A stretch of 47,851 nt of DNA from Corynebacterium sp. MSK008 (GTDB lineage: Bacteria > Actinomycetota > Actinomycetes > Mycobacteriales > Mycobacteriaceae): contig NZ_JASPJX010000004.1 in assembly GCF_030232585.1 (NCBI RefSeq), positions 168,407 through 216,257 on the forward strand, given 5' to 3'. How positions within the stretch are numbered: position 1 is the first letter of the stretch; each line of letters begins with the position of its first letter. The position numbers and the translations under genes are program-made. The notes below the pieces were generated by a model. It saw nothing but the letters and a program-made list of their open reading frames with translations, was not told the origin of the DNA and made no database searches. Of this stretch, positions 38,232 through 46,360 are shown one piece after another.

Positions 38232-38756
38232 ATGGCCGACCTCAACGGCAAGAACATCGCGATCATCGCCACCGACGGCTTCGAGGATTCGGAGCTGACC
38301 TCCCCGAAGGAGGCCGTAGAGTCCGCCGGCGCGACCACCAAGGTCGTCTCCACCGAGACCGGTGAGATCGAGGGCAAGAAGGGCGCAAAGGTAGCTGTCG
38401 ACGCCACAACGGCCGACGCCTCCGTCGACGAGTTCGACGCCCTTATCCTGCCCGGCGGCACCATCAACGCCGACACCATCCGCACCGATGCCGACGCCGT
38501 GGCCCTGGTCAAGGCGTTCAAGGACGCCAGCAAGCCGATCGGCGTGATCTGCCACGGCGGCTGGATCCTCGCCGAAGCCGACGTGCTCAAGGGCGTGACG
38601 CTCACCTCCGTGGCCAACGTGAAGACCGACCTGGCCAACGCCGGTGCCAACTGGGTCGACGAAGAAGTTGTGGTCGACTCCGGCTTCATCTCCTCGCGCA
38701 CCCCAGACGACCTGCCGGCGTTCAACGCCACGCTCGTGGAGGAGTTCGCGAAGTAG
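38232..38756 (+). CDS. DJ-1/PfpI family protein (type 1 glutamine amidotransferase-like)
   Basis: 174 residues; GAAAGGA lies upstream of the ATG. The fold starts KNIAIIATDGFEDSELTSP, with the glutamate used in DJ-1/PfpI active sites. FDALILPGG follows, then the nucleophile elbow GVICHGGWILAEA (Cys near residue 105). This matches the PfpI/YhbO subgroup, reported as general stress proteins or deglycases. It is a single gene with a strong terminator. Confidence 0.9.
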   Translation: MADLNGKNIAIIATDGFEDSELTSPKEAVESAGATTKVVSTETGEIEGKKGAKVAVDATTADASVDEFDALILPGGTINADTIRTDADAVALVKAFKDASKPIGVICHGGWILAEADVLKGVTLTSVANVKTDLANAGANWVDEEVVVDSGFISSRTPDDLPAFNATLVEEFAK

Positions 38757-38787
38757 GACTCTGTTCTCTCCGCCAGACCCCCAGTAC

Positions 38788-38834
38788 GAAACCCCTATTA
38801 AGCGCCATTTTCGCGCTTAATAGGGGTTTCGTTC
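38788..38834. terminator. Strong bidirectional terminator after the DJ-1/PfpI gene
   Basis: An 18-bp perfect stem starting GAAACCCCTATTAAGCGC (38788-38805), with a 7-base loop and complement 38813-38830. It is followed by GTTCT and is T-rich within the stem ends on both strands. Confidence 0.85.
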
Positions 38835-38871
38835 TCTGGGTTTGTGGTGCCTCCACACCGCCTGCGGGCTG

Positions 38872-38905
38872 ATCTGCTAGTTGCCCGAAAGTGGAACTAG
38901 CAGAT
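38872..38905. repeat. REP-like palindrome, copy 1 (ATCTGCTAGTT family)
   Basis: ATCTGCTAGTT - 12-base loop - AACTAGCAGAT, perfect 11-bp arms. It lies in the gap between the DJ-1/PfpI gene and the MTA/SAH nucleosidase gene. Confidence 0.8.
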
Positions 38906-38965
38906 GAGCTCCTTACTGGCACCTGGTTCCAATATCACCTGGGGCAACAGAAAGTTGGACACTTG

Positions 38966-39000
38966 ATCTGCTAGTTGGGTGTGCGGGGCAACTAGCAGAT
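38966..39000. repeat. REP-like palindrome, copy 2
   Basis: ATCTGCTAGTTG - 11-base loop - CAACTAGCAGAT, perfect 12-bp arms, 60 bp after copy 1. Between the two, CGAAAGT-GGAACT and AGAAAGTTGGACACT resemble each other, suggesting a composite element. A left half of the same palindrome recurs at 47759. Confidence 0.8.
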
Positions 39001-39052
39001 TCGCAAAATGGGGAGCGGGAGCGGCCCCCGGGAGCGCAGCGGCCAGCTCCGA

Positions 39053-39619
39053 TTACCGCAGGTGCTCGCGCAGCGCCTGCTCAAGCTCGACGCGGGCACG
39101 CTCGAGTGCGGCCTCCCATACCTCGGAGGCGGACTCGTCAGCGGAGTCGGAGACCTGCTTGAGCAGGGTCAGCGGCACGCCGAACGTGGAGCACACCGCG
39201 GCCAGGGCGTAGCCCTCCATGTCCACGAGCTGGCATTCACGGGCGAGCTCGTCGCGCAGGTCGGAGCGGTTGACAAATGCGTCGCCGGTGGCGAGCTTGG
39301 CCTTGGGCAGCTCGGTCAGCGGCTCGAAGGTAAACCAGCGCGGGTAGACAAAATCGGTGATCTCGGAGGTGCCGCCGACTTTGAAGTCGTGCTTGACGGC
39401 ACCGGAAACCTCGTAGACGCCCGGCTGCAAGTCCACCAGGGCGCCTGCGGTGCCGACGTTGATCACGCGCGACGGCAGCGGCCCGGAAGACAAGCGGCGG
39501 GTCAGCGCGATCGCGGCGGGCAGGGTGCCGATGCCGGTAATGAGCACCTCGTGGTCGCCGCCGGACATGATGTCCGCGGCCTCTTCCTTCATAGCTGCGA
39601 CAATAAGCAAGTCAGACAT
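39053..39619 (-). CDS. 5'-methylthioadenosine / S-adenosylhomocysteine nucleosidase-like protein
   Basis: 188 residues, shorter than the usual about 230 of MTA/SAH nucleosidases. The start SDLLIVAAMKEEA, the phosphate-loop-like INVGTAGAL, GDAFV and the ribose-binding VDMEGYALAAV are all present, with KQVSDSAD carrying the catalytic aspartate. It would hydrolyse S-adenosylhomocysteine or methylthioadenosine to adenine and a thioribose or ribosyl compound, recycling sulfur. The missing length is mostly between the glycine loop and the central strands. It starts 6 bp after cysZ on the same strand, so it is probably the last gene of the cysteine operon. Confidence 0.8.
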   Translation of the reverse strand: MSDLLIVAAMKEEAADIMSGGDHEVLITGIGTLPAAIALTRRLSSGPLPSRVINVGTAGALVDLQPGVYEVSGAVKHDFKVGGTSEITDFVYPRWFTFEPLTELPKAKLATGDAFVNRSDLRDELARECQLVDMEGYALAAVCSTFGVPLTLLKQVSDSADESASEVWEAALERARVELEQALREHLR

Positions 39620-39625
39620 GGTTGC

Positions 39626-40558
39626 TTATCGTAGGCGGGCCGGCTGAGGCTCCACCACTGTCGCACCCTCACGCTCGCCTGCGGCCCGGGAGTTCTCCCG
39701 CGCCTTCAGCACGCCGCGCACGGACAGCGCCGCGCCCACCACCAGCACCGCAACGCGCACGACCCACAGGCCGGAGTCCATGCCGAGGAACTTCAGCACC
39801 ACCGGCAGGTTCAAAAACACGATCAGGGTGCCCACGACCCCGCCGAGCGCGATGGGGTTCATGCGGGTGACTACCCACGCGCCGATCGGCGCTGCGATCA
39901 CCCCGCCTGCCAGCAGCGCGAGCACGCCGGCGAGGTTGGCTATCAGGTCGTTCCACATGCCCACCGCGAAGCCGAGGGTGGCGGCCAGGGTGACCAGGAA
40001 CTCGGCCGTGTTGACGGTGCCGACGATGCGGCGTGGCTCTGCGCGCCCGGCGGACAGCAGCGTCGAGGTGGTCACGGGCCCCCATCCTCCGCCGCCGGTA
40101 GCGTCCACAAACCCGCCGAACAGGCCCAGCCCGGCCAGGAACCCGCGCGAGTGCGGCTTCTCCGCGAGCTTGCGCTGGGTCAGCCCGCGGGCGAAGCGCA
40201 GCATGAGGTTCAGCCCGATCAGCGCCAGGATCAGCGACATCACCGGCCGCGCGGCTTCGGTGGACAGGCGCACCAGCACGGTCGCGCCGAGGAAAGCGCC
40301 GATTGCTCCGGGGATGCCGATGGCGAAGGCGGTGCGCCAGTCCACGTTGCCGAAGCGGGTGTGCGCCACGCCGGAGGCCAGTGTGGTGCCCAGCTCCGCG
40401 GTGTGCACGACTGCGGACGCGGCCGCCGGGGTGAGCCCTGCGAGTGCGATGAGCATGGTGGATGAGGTGGCGCCAAAGCCCATGCCGAGGCCGCCGTCGA
40501 CAAGTTGGGCGGCCAGGCCGGCCACGGCGATGAGCAGCAGCGTCTCAATCTTGTACAT
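39626..40558 (-). CDS. cysZ: TauE/SafE (TSUP) family permease, probable sulfate uptake protein
   Basis: 310 residues from the ATG at 40558 (MYKIETLLLIAVAGL), one base after the chlX stop. About eight hydrophobic segments in two similar halves: GLAAQLVDGGLGMGFGATSSTMLIA and GLFGGFVDATGGGGWGPVTTSTLL are the paired TSUP motifs. In C. glutamicum the gene at this position (cysZ) is needed for growth on sulfate. Sulfate import is therefore the best guess here. The C-terminus ends in a charged tail. Confidence 0.85.
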   Translation of the reverse strand: MYKIETLLLIAVAGLAAQLVDGGLGMGFGATSSTMLIALAGLTPAAASAVVHTAELGTTLASGVAHTRFGNVDWRTAFAIGIPGAIGAFLGATVLVRLSTEAARPVMSLILALIGLNLMLRFARGLTQRKLAEKPHSRGFLAGLGLFGGFVDATGGGGWGPVTTSTLLSAGRAEPRRIVGTVNTAEFLVTLAATLGFAVGMWNDLIANLAGVLALLAGGVIAAPIGAWVVTRMNPIALGGVVGTLIVFLNLPVVLKFLGMDSGLWVVRVAVLVVGAALSVRGVLKARENSRAAGEREGATVVEPQPARLR

Positions 40559-40559
40559 T

Positions 40560-41198
40560 TCAGGCGTCCTTTTCGGCGGTGCGGTAACGGTCGGCAACGA
40601 CGTCCGCAAGATCAGTGGTTAAGGGTCCGGAGGCCGGCAGGTGCGGCGGGATCCGGTCCAGAAGTGTTCCGTGGGTGACAAAAAGCGGCAGCACATGCGT
40701 GTGCTTATCGACGAACCTCCGGTCGCCCCTCGTCGCCTGCACCACCGACGCATCGATCCCTGCCAAACGCGCCAGGTCATCCGCGAGACGGGTGTAGTTC
40801 GCCGCCTGCTCGGGGTCCGATGTGCCGACGGGGAAGATGGTGGCGTGGGGGGCCGAAGGTGCGTCGATAAGCAAGCGCTCATGCAGCACCTCGGCAATGT
40901 CGGGGCCGGTGCCGAGCGGCTCGGCGAGGGTGAGGTCGCAGCGGCCTCGCGCCTCGGCGAGGTGCGCCGGCACGTCCACCTTCGCGTGGAACGCGCGGGT
41001 AAAAAGCAGGGGCACGACGACGGCGCGCGGGCTGTCTAACGCGGCGGCTGCTTCGGCGAGGGTGGGGCGGTCGAACTCGAGGTGCGCATCGGCCCACTCC
41101 ACGCCCAGTTTCTCCGCCGCGACCTGTGTGAGCGCGCGGATGCCCTCCTTGGCGCGCGGGTGGCGCGAGCCGTGGGAGAGGGTGATCAGCGCGGTCAT
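40560..41198 (-). CDS. Sirohydrochlorin ferrochelatase-like protein (CbiX/SirB family)
   Basis: 212 residues with two CbiX-like halves. The first begins TALITLSHGSRHPRAKEG, with the chelatase histidine, and continues VVVPLLFTRAFHAKVDVP with the second metal-site histidine. It would insert iron into sirohydrochlorin to make sirohaem, the cofactor of CysI. It is tightly packed between cysN (5-bp gap) and cysZ, in the place of C. glutamicum chlX/cysY. It holds two dispersed-motif copies (40703 minus and 40863 plus) encoding FVDKH and LLIDA. Confidence 0.83.
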   Translation of the reverse strand: MTALITLSHGSRHPRAKEGIRALTQVAAEKLGVEWADAHLEFDRPTLAEAAAALDSPRAVVVPLLFTRAFHAKVDVPAHLAEARGRCDLTLAEPLGTGPDIAEVLHERLLIDAPSAPHATIFPVGTSDPEQAANYTRLADDLARLAGIDASVVQATRGDRRFVDKHTHVLPLFVTHGTLLDRIPPHLPASGPLTTDLADVVADRYRTAEKDA

Positions 41199-41203
41199 GG
41201 TGG

Positions 41204-42493
41204 CTACCGCAGCCTGGTTCCGACGAGGCCCGCGGCCAGCGTGTTGCCGGAAGACTGGTCCACGAGCAGGAAGTTGCCCACCGCGCCGCGGGCGGCGTAG
41301 GGCTCAACCGGCAGCTCGTCGGCGGTCTGGATGGTCACGTGCGCGATCTCGTTGAGGGCGACGGCCTCGGGCGAGGTGTTGTCGCCGGCGGCGCCGTCGA
41401 TGTCGAGGACGCGGTCCACACTGGCCACGCGGGCGCGGACGAACGCGGTGCCGATGCGCAGCTTCACAGCCTGGCCTGCGCGCAGCTCCTTCTCGGTGAG
41501 CCCCACGACGGTGGCGGCGAACTCGCGTGTATCCTCCGGCCGGGTGCCCGAGGCCAGAAGGTCGCCGCGGGTCAGGTCGATCTCGTCGGCGAGGCGCAGC
41601 GCGACAGAGTCGCCGGCGTGGGCAGTGTCCACCGGGCCGTCGGAGGTGTCGATGCCGGCCACGGTAGTTTTCCGGCCGTAGGGGGCGAGGATCTCGTCGC
41701 CGACGGAGACGGAACCGGCGCCCACGCGTCCGGCGTAGGCGCGGTAGTCGCTGGCGTGCTCGCGCAGCACGTACTGGATGTTGAAGCGGAAATCCAGGTC
41801 GTCGGCGCGGCCGTGGTGGACCGGGATGGTCTCCAGCAGCTCCAGCACGGTCGGGCCGGTGTACCAGGGGGTCGCGTCGCTGCGCTCCGCGACGTTATCC
41901 CCCTTCAACGCGGAAATCGGCACCACGTGCGGGTCCTCGATGCCGAGCTCGGCGGCCTTGGCGTCGAAGGTGGTCTTGATCTCGTTGAAGGTCTCCTCGG
42001 AGTAGCCGACCAGGTCGATCTTGTTCACCGCCAGGATCACGGTGCGCACGCCCAAAAGCTTGGCCACGGTGAGGTGGCGGACGGTCTGCTCCACCACGCC
42101 GTTGCGGGCGTCCACCAGCAGCACGACCACCTGGGAGGTGGACATGCCGGTGACGGTGTTGCGCGTGTACTGCACGTGGCCCGGGGTGTCGGCGAGGATG
42201 AAGGTGCGCTTGTCGGTGGCGAAGTAGCGGTAGGCCACGTCGATGGTGATGCCCTGTTCGCGTTCGGCGCGAAGCCCGTCGACAAGCAAGGAAAGATCAA
42301 GCCCCTCGAAGCCGCGGTCGGCGGAGGTGCGCTCCACGGAGGCGAGCTGGTCCGCGAGCACGGACTTGGTGTCGTGCAGGAGGCGGCCGACGAAGGTGGA
42401 CTTGCCGTCGTCGACGGAGCCGGCGGTGCACAGGCGCAGCGTTTCGCGGTCTGCCAAAGCGGCTGCGGCGGAGGCGGTGGTGGGAGCAGTCAT
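41204..42493 (-). CDS. cysN: Sulfate adenylyltransferase subunit 1 (GTPase)
   Basis: 429 residues. The G-domain motifs are TAGSVDDGKSTFVGRLL (P-loop), DTPGHVQYTRNTV (G3) and AVNKIDLVGYSEE (G4). GTP hydrolysis drives ATP-sulfurylase activity of CysD to make APS. Two beta-barrel domains follow. There is no fused APS kinase domain, consistent with direct APS reduction by CysH. The start overlaps the cysD stop by one base. Confidence 0.95.
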   Translation of the reverse strand: MTAPTTASAAAALADRETLRLCTAGSVDDGKSTFVGRLLHDTKSVLADQLASVERTSADRGFEGLDLSLLVDGLRAEREQGITIDVAYRYFATDKRTFILADTPGHVQYTRNTVTGMSTSQVVVLLVDARNGVVEQTVRHLTVAKLLGVRTVILAVNKIDLVGYSEETFNEIKTTFDAKAAELGIEDPHVVPISALKGDNVAERSDATPWYTGPTVLELLETIPVHHGRADDLDFRFNIQYVLREHASDYRAYAGRVGAGSVSVGDEILAPYGRKTTVAGIDTSDGPVDTAHAGDSVALRLADEIDLTRGDLLASGTRPEDTREFAATVVGLTEKELRAGQAVKLRIGTAFVRARVASVDRVLDIDGAAGDNTSPEAVALNEIAHVTIQTADELPVEPYAARGAVGNFLLVDQSSGNTLAAGLVGTRLR

Positions 42494-43407
42494 CAGAAGT
42501 AGCCTTCCTTCTTGCGGTCTTCCATGGCGGATTCGCTCAGGCGGTCGTCGGCGCGCGTCGCGCCGCGCTCGGTGAGGGTGGAGTTGGCGATCTCGACGAG
42601 CACCTCGTCGATCGTGGACGCGTCCGAATCAACCGCGCCCGTGCAGGACATGTCGCCCACGGTGCGGTAGCGCACGCGCCGGGTCTCAAGCTGCTCGCCG
42701 TCGCGCGGGCCGCCCCACTCGCCCGGGGTCAGCCACATGCCGTCGCGGCCGAACACCTCGCGGTCGTGCGCGAAGTAGATCGACGGCAGGGCGATCCCGC
42801 GGGCGCCGATGTACTCCCACACGTCCGCCTCGGTCCAGTTGGAGATGGGGAACACGCGCACGTTCTCGCCCGGCAGCGTCGCGCCGTTGTACAGGTCCCA
42901 CAGCTCGGGGCGCTGGCGGCGCGGGTCCCAGCCGCCGAAGGAGTCACGCACGGAAAACACGCGCTCCTTGGCGCGGGCGCGCTCCTCATCGCGGCGCGCG
43001 CCGCCCAACACGGCGTTGTAGCCGACCTCCGCGATGGTTTCCACCAGCGGCACGGTCTGCAGCGGGTTACGGGTGCCGTCGGGGCGTTCCTGCAGGTCGC
43101 CGCGGTCAATCCAGTCCTGCACCTCGGCCACGCGCAGGCGCAGGCCATGCTTCTCCACGAGCTCGTCGCGGAACTGAATCACCTCCGGGAAGTTGTGCCC
43201 GGTGTCCACATGCAGCAACTCGATCGGCATTGCTGCCGGCGCGAACGCCCGGCGCGCCAGCTCGAGCACCACGCACGAGTCCTTGCCGCCGGAAAACAGC
43301 AGGCCGATCTTGTCAAACTGCCCGGCCACCTCGCGGATGATGTGGATGGACTCGTTTTCCAAGTCCTTCAGGTGCGGCGACAGCTCAGGTGTCGTTGCTT
43401 GCGTCAT
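42493..43407 (-). CDS. cysD: Sulfate adenylyltransferase subunit 2
   Basis: 304 residues from the ATG at 43407 (MTQATTPELSPHLKD); an in-frame start at 43443 would overlap cysH. The PP-loop is LLFSGGKDSCVVLELA near residue 40, then LLHVDTGHNFPEVIQFRDEL. The C-terminus (RLSESAMEDRKKEGYF) is the conserved CysD tail. It forms APS from sulfate and ATP together with CysN. Confidence 0.95.
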   Translation of the reverse strand: MTQATTPELSPHLKDLENESIHIIREVAGQFDKIGLLFSGGKDSCVVLELARRAFAPAAMPIELLHVDTGHNFPEVIQFRDELVEKHGLRLRVAEVQDWIDRGDLQERPDGTRNPLQTVPLVETIAEVGYNAVLGGARRDEERARAKERVFSVRDSFGGWDPRRQRPELWDLYNGATLPGENVRVFPISNWTEADVWEYIGARGIALPSIYFAHDREVFGRDGMWLTPGEWGGPRDGEQLETRRVRYRTVGDMSCTGAVDSDASTIDEVLVEIANSTLTERGATRADDRLSESAMEDRKKEGYF

Positions 43408-43424
43408 CTTCTCTAACACTCCTT

Positions 43425-44204
43425 TTATTCGTGCAGGCCGCACTCGGTCTTGGATGCGAACGCCCAGCGCCCGGCGCGCGGGTCCTCCCCCTCGGCCACG
43501 GGCATGGTGCAGGTGGCGCAGCCGATGGAGGGGTAGCCCTGACGGGTCAGCGGGTGGATGATCAGGTCGTTGTCCTCTTCGAAGGCCTCCGTGTCCTCCA
43601 GCGACCAGGTCACCAGCGGAGAGATCTTCAGCCGGCCGGTGTTATCCAGGCTCAGCGCGGGCGCCTCGGCCCGGGTGGGGCCGTCGGCGCGGCGCAGGCC
43701 GGTGATCCAGCCGGCGTACGGGCTCATGTGCACCGCCAGCGGCTCCACCTTGCGCATGCGGCAGCACGCGCCGGGGTTGCGCAGGTACAGGTTCGGGCCG
43801 TACACCTTGTCCTGCTCCGGGCGGGAAAGCTGCGCTTTTGCGCGCACCAGCGTGTGCGAGGGGTAGCGCGCCTCAACTGCGTCGGCCACCTCGAGGGTCT
43901 CCGGGAAGTGGTACTCGGTGTCCAAAAAGAGGAAGTCCGCGTCGGGCAGGTGGCGCTCCGCCAGCTCCGCCAGCACGGTGTTCTCCATGGACAGGGTCAC
44001 CACCAGCTTGCCGGGGGCGTGTTCGTGGGCCCAGCCGAGGATGTCGGCGGCGGATGCGTCGTAAAGCTTGGGTGCCCACTGGTCTACTAGTTGGGCGTTT
44101 TGCTTCGCGACGTCCTCCGGCAACGCCGCCGTCTCCCTCGGCCCCTCCGGGCTGGTGTCGGGGTCGCGGAAGTTTCCTCCCGGCTGGTTGAGCAGGTTGG
44201 TCAT
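43425..44204 (-). CDS. cysH: Adenylyl-sulfate (APS) reductase
   Basis: 259 residues from the ATG at 44204. The PAPS-reductase fold shows VTLSMENTVLAELAE and FLDTEYHFPET. The two cysteine pairs CCRMRK and GCATC are the 4Fe-4S ligands that mark APS-using enzymes. The C-terminal TECGLHE carries the catalytic cysteine. It reduces APS to sulfite. Its start overlaps the cysX stop by 4 bp. Confidence 0.94.
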   Translation of the reverse strand: MTNLLNQPGGNFRDPDTSPEGPRETAALPEDVAKQNAQLVDQWAPKLYDASAADILGWAHEHAPGKLVVTLSMENTVLAELAERHLPDADFLFLDTEYHFPETLEVADAVEARYPSHTLVRAKAQLSRPEQDKVYGPNLYLRNPGACCRMRKVEPLAVHMSPYAGWITGLRRADGPTRAEAPALSLDNTGRLKISPLVTWSLEDTEAFEEDNDLIIHPLTRQGYPSIGCATCTMPVAEGEDPRAGRWAFASKTECGLHE

Positions 44205-44461
44205 CGCTTCTCTTCCTTCACTACTGCGGTGTGACCGTGCCGTTCCAGGGAGGCCTGCAGCGCCTCCTCCGTCGACGGCGCGGGCGCGTGCGGGGTGTCC
44301 GGATCGTCCTGGCCGTGGTACTTCACCTCGAAAACGCGCAGGCACTCCCCGCATTTCCAGGCAAAGTCTGTTTCTTCGTTCGGCCAGAGATCCTCCCCGC
44401 CACAATAAGGGCAAAACGAGGGGAAATTGCGGTTCGGATTCGGCGCACGGCGAAAGCTCAT
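44201..44461 (-). CDS. cysX: CysX-like small protein with two CxxC pairs
   Basis: 86 residues. It has CPYC near residue 17 and CGEC near residue 37, forming a rubredoxin- or zinc-ribbon-like knuckle, and an acidic tail. It lies between cysI and cysH with 4-bp overlaps on both sides, so it is translationally coupled. In C. glutamicum the small protein at this position (CysX) is considered a ferredoxin-like electron carrier for sulfite reductase. Only four cysteines are seen, which suits zinc or a single iron better than a 4Fe-4S cluster (inference). Confidence 0.8.
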   Translation of the reverse strand: MSFRRAPNPNRNFPSFCPYCGGEDLWPNEETDFAWKCGECLRVFEVKYHGQDDPDTPHAPAPSTEEALQASLERHGHTAVVKEEKR

Positions 44462-46122
44462 CGCAGGTCATCCTCGTCCGCGCGGGCGACCCATTGACGG
44501 AATGTTTCGCCGTCCTCGCGCTTGTCCACGTAGTGCTGCACCACGCGCGTGACGTAATCCGTCAGCTCCGTGGAGAGCACCTTGTGGCCGCGCAGCTTGC
44601 GGCCGAAGTTCGCGCCCTCGCCGATGGTGCCGCCCAGGTGCACCTGGAAACCCTCGACCTTCTCGCCGGCATCGTTGGCCACCATCTGGCCCTTCAGCCC
44701 GATGTCGGAGACTTGGTGGCGCGCGCACGCGTTCGGGCAGCCGTTGAGCGAAATGGTGATGGGCGAATCCAGGTCGCCGAAGCGCTCCTCCAGCTCATCC
44801 GCCAGCTCGATCGCGCGGGACTTCGTGGTCACGTGGGCGAGCTTGCAATACTCCAGGCCGGTGCAGGAAAGCAGGCCGCGGCGGAACTCGGAGGGCTTCG
44901 AGTACAGCCCCATTTCCTCCAAATCAGCCTGCAGCTTCTCGACGTCCTCCGGTGCGACCCCGAGCAGCAGCACCTCCTTGAACGGAGTGAAGCGCAGGTC
45001 GGTCACGCCGTAGCGTTCTGCGAGGTCAGCCAGGGCGATGAGCTGCTCGCCGGACATGTGGCCCAGCGTCGGCTTCACGCCGATGTAGACGTTGCCGTCC
45101 TTCTGCTCGTGCACGCCGATGTGGTCGCGGTCGACCAGGTTGTTGGGGGCCTTTGGTCCGTCGGGAAGCGCATAGCCCAAGTAATCCTCTTCGAGGATCT
45201 GGCGGAACTTCTCCACGCCCCACTCTTTGACCAGGAATTTCAGGCGCGCGCGGTTGCGCAGGCGGCGGTAGCCGTAGTCGCGGAAGATGCGCACCACGTT
45301 CGCCCACACGTCCGGCACCTGTTCGAGGGTGACAAAGGCGCCGAGCGACTGCGCGAGCATCGGGTTGGTGGACAGCCCGCCGCCGACGTAGCACTCGAAG
45401 CCGGGGCCGAGCTCGGGGTGCTCGACGCCGATGAAGGCGAGGTCGTTGATCTCGTGGACGACGTCCTGGCGGGCGTTGCCGGAGATCGCGGACTTGAATT
45501 TGCGCGGCAGGTTCTGGAACTCGTCGTCGGTGACGATCTGCTGGATCTTACGGATCGCCGGTGTGGCGTCGATGATCTCGTCCTTGGCGATGCCGGCGAC
45601 CGGGGAGCCCAGGATCACGCGCGGTACGTCGCCGCAGGCGTCCCAGGTATTCAGACCGTTGGCCTCGAGCTTCTCCCAGATCGCGGGGACGTCTTCGATG
45701 CGCACCCAGTGGAACTGGATGTTCTGTCGGTCCGTCAGATCCACGGTGGAGCGGGCGTAGTCGCGGGAGAGCTCGCCGACGGCGCGGGCCTGCGCGGTGG
45801 AGCAGATGCCGCCGTCGAAGCGGATGCGCATCATGAAGTACTTGTCTTCGAGCACACTGTTGTCCTCGCCGGTGAACTCGCCGCCCAGGTTCTGCTTGCG
45901 CTGGGTGTACAGACCGAGCCACTTAAAGCGCGGGTAGAGGTCCTCGCGGTCGATCGAATCGAAGCCGCCCTTGGAGTAGATGTCGATCACGCGCTGTTTC
46001 ACGTCCAGGACCGGGGATTCCTGTTTGATCTCCTCGTCGTGGTTCAGCGGCGCGGAGCCGTCGATAAGCCACTGCCCCTCAGGCTTCTTGGCGCGCGTCC
46101 TGGGCTTTGTGGGTGCGCTCAT
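44458..46122 (-). CDS. cysI: Ferredoxin-type sulfite reductase, haemoprotein
   Basis: 554 residues. It reduces sulfite to sulfide using sirohaem and a 4Fe-4S cluster. The N-terminal half has RQNIQFHWVRIEDVP. The cluster-binding cysteines are in SCTGLEYCKLA (C-X5-C) near residue 420 and GCPNACARHQ (C-X3-C) near residue 460. First gene of the leftward cysteine operon, with McbR-like operators upstream. It contains one dispersed-motif copy near its N-terminus (46060). Confidence 0.95.
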   Translation of the reverse strand: MSAPTKPRTRAKKPEGQWLIDGSAPLNHDEEIKQESPVLDVKQRVIDIYSKGGFDSIDREDLYPRFKWLGLYTQRKQNLGGEFTGEDNSVLEDKYFMMRIRFDGGICSTAQARAVGELSRDYARSTVDLTDRQNIQFHWVRIEDVPAIWEKLEANGLNTWDACGDVPRVILGSPVAGIAKDEIIDATPAIRKIQQIVTDDEFQNLPRKFKSAISGNARQDVVHEINDLAFIGVEHPELGPGFECYVGGGLSTNPMLAQSLGAFVTLEQVPDVWANVVRIFRDYGYRRLRNRARLKFLVKEWGVEKFRQILEEDYLGYALPDGPKAPNNLVDRDHIGVHEQKDGNVYIGVKPTLGHMSGEQLIALADLAERYGVTDLRFTPFKEVLLLGVAPEDVEKLQADLEEMGLYSKPSEFRRGLLSCTGLEYCKLAHVTTKSRAIELADELEERFGDLDSPITISLNGCPNACARHQVSDIGLKGQMVANDAGEKVEGFQVHLGGTIGEGANFGRKLRGHKVLSTELTDYVTRVVQHYVDKREDGETFRQWVARADEDDLR

Positions 46123-46136
46123 CTGCTCTCCCTAAC

Positions 46137-46152
46137 TAGACAACTCTGTACA
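46137..46152. promoter_or_regulatory. McbR-like operator 1
   Basis: TAGAC-AACTCT-GTACA, one mismatch to the McbR consensus TAGAC-N6-GTCTA. It lies 15 bp before cysI. Confidence 0.5.
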
Positions 46153-46170
46153 CATCCGGGCGGCCCGGAG

Positions 46171-46187
46171 CTATTGCTGGCCAATAG
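46171..46187. promoter_or_regulatory. Small palindrome in the cysI-fpr2 intergenic region
   Basis: CTATTG-CTGGC-CAATAG, perfect 6-bp arms. It lies between McbR-like sites 1 and 2 and may bind a second sulfur regulator such as CysR or SsuR; this is a guess. Confidence 0.3.
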
Positions 46188-46190
46188 TGC

Positions 46191-46206
46191 CGGACTACTC
46201 GGTCTA
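46191..46206. promoter_or_regulatory. McbR-like operator 2
   Basis: CGGAC-TACTCG-GTCTA. The right half-site is exact and the left differs at two positions. Confidence 0.45.
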
Positions 46207-46291
46207 AAACAACCGGACTGCCGAAAGTGCCGGTTAACGCAGTGAATGTAAAGAGTTTGCGAGGGTTGAGAATGAAAATGCGGGTAGGTTT

Positions 46292-46307
46292 AAGACCACT
46301 CGGTCTA
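46292..46307. promoter_or_regulatory. McbR-like operator 3
   Basis: AAGAC-CACTCG-GTCTA, one mismatch to TAGAC-N6-GTCTA. It is followed by TATACGCTATAGTAT, which holds -10-like boxes for fpr2. Confidence 0.65.
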
Positions 46308-46360
46308 TACGCTATAGTATCCAACATCAACACACCCTTTTGCGAAAGGACTATGAACTT

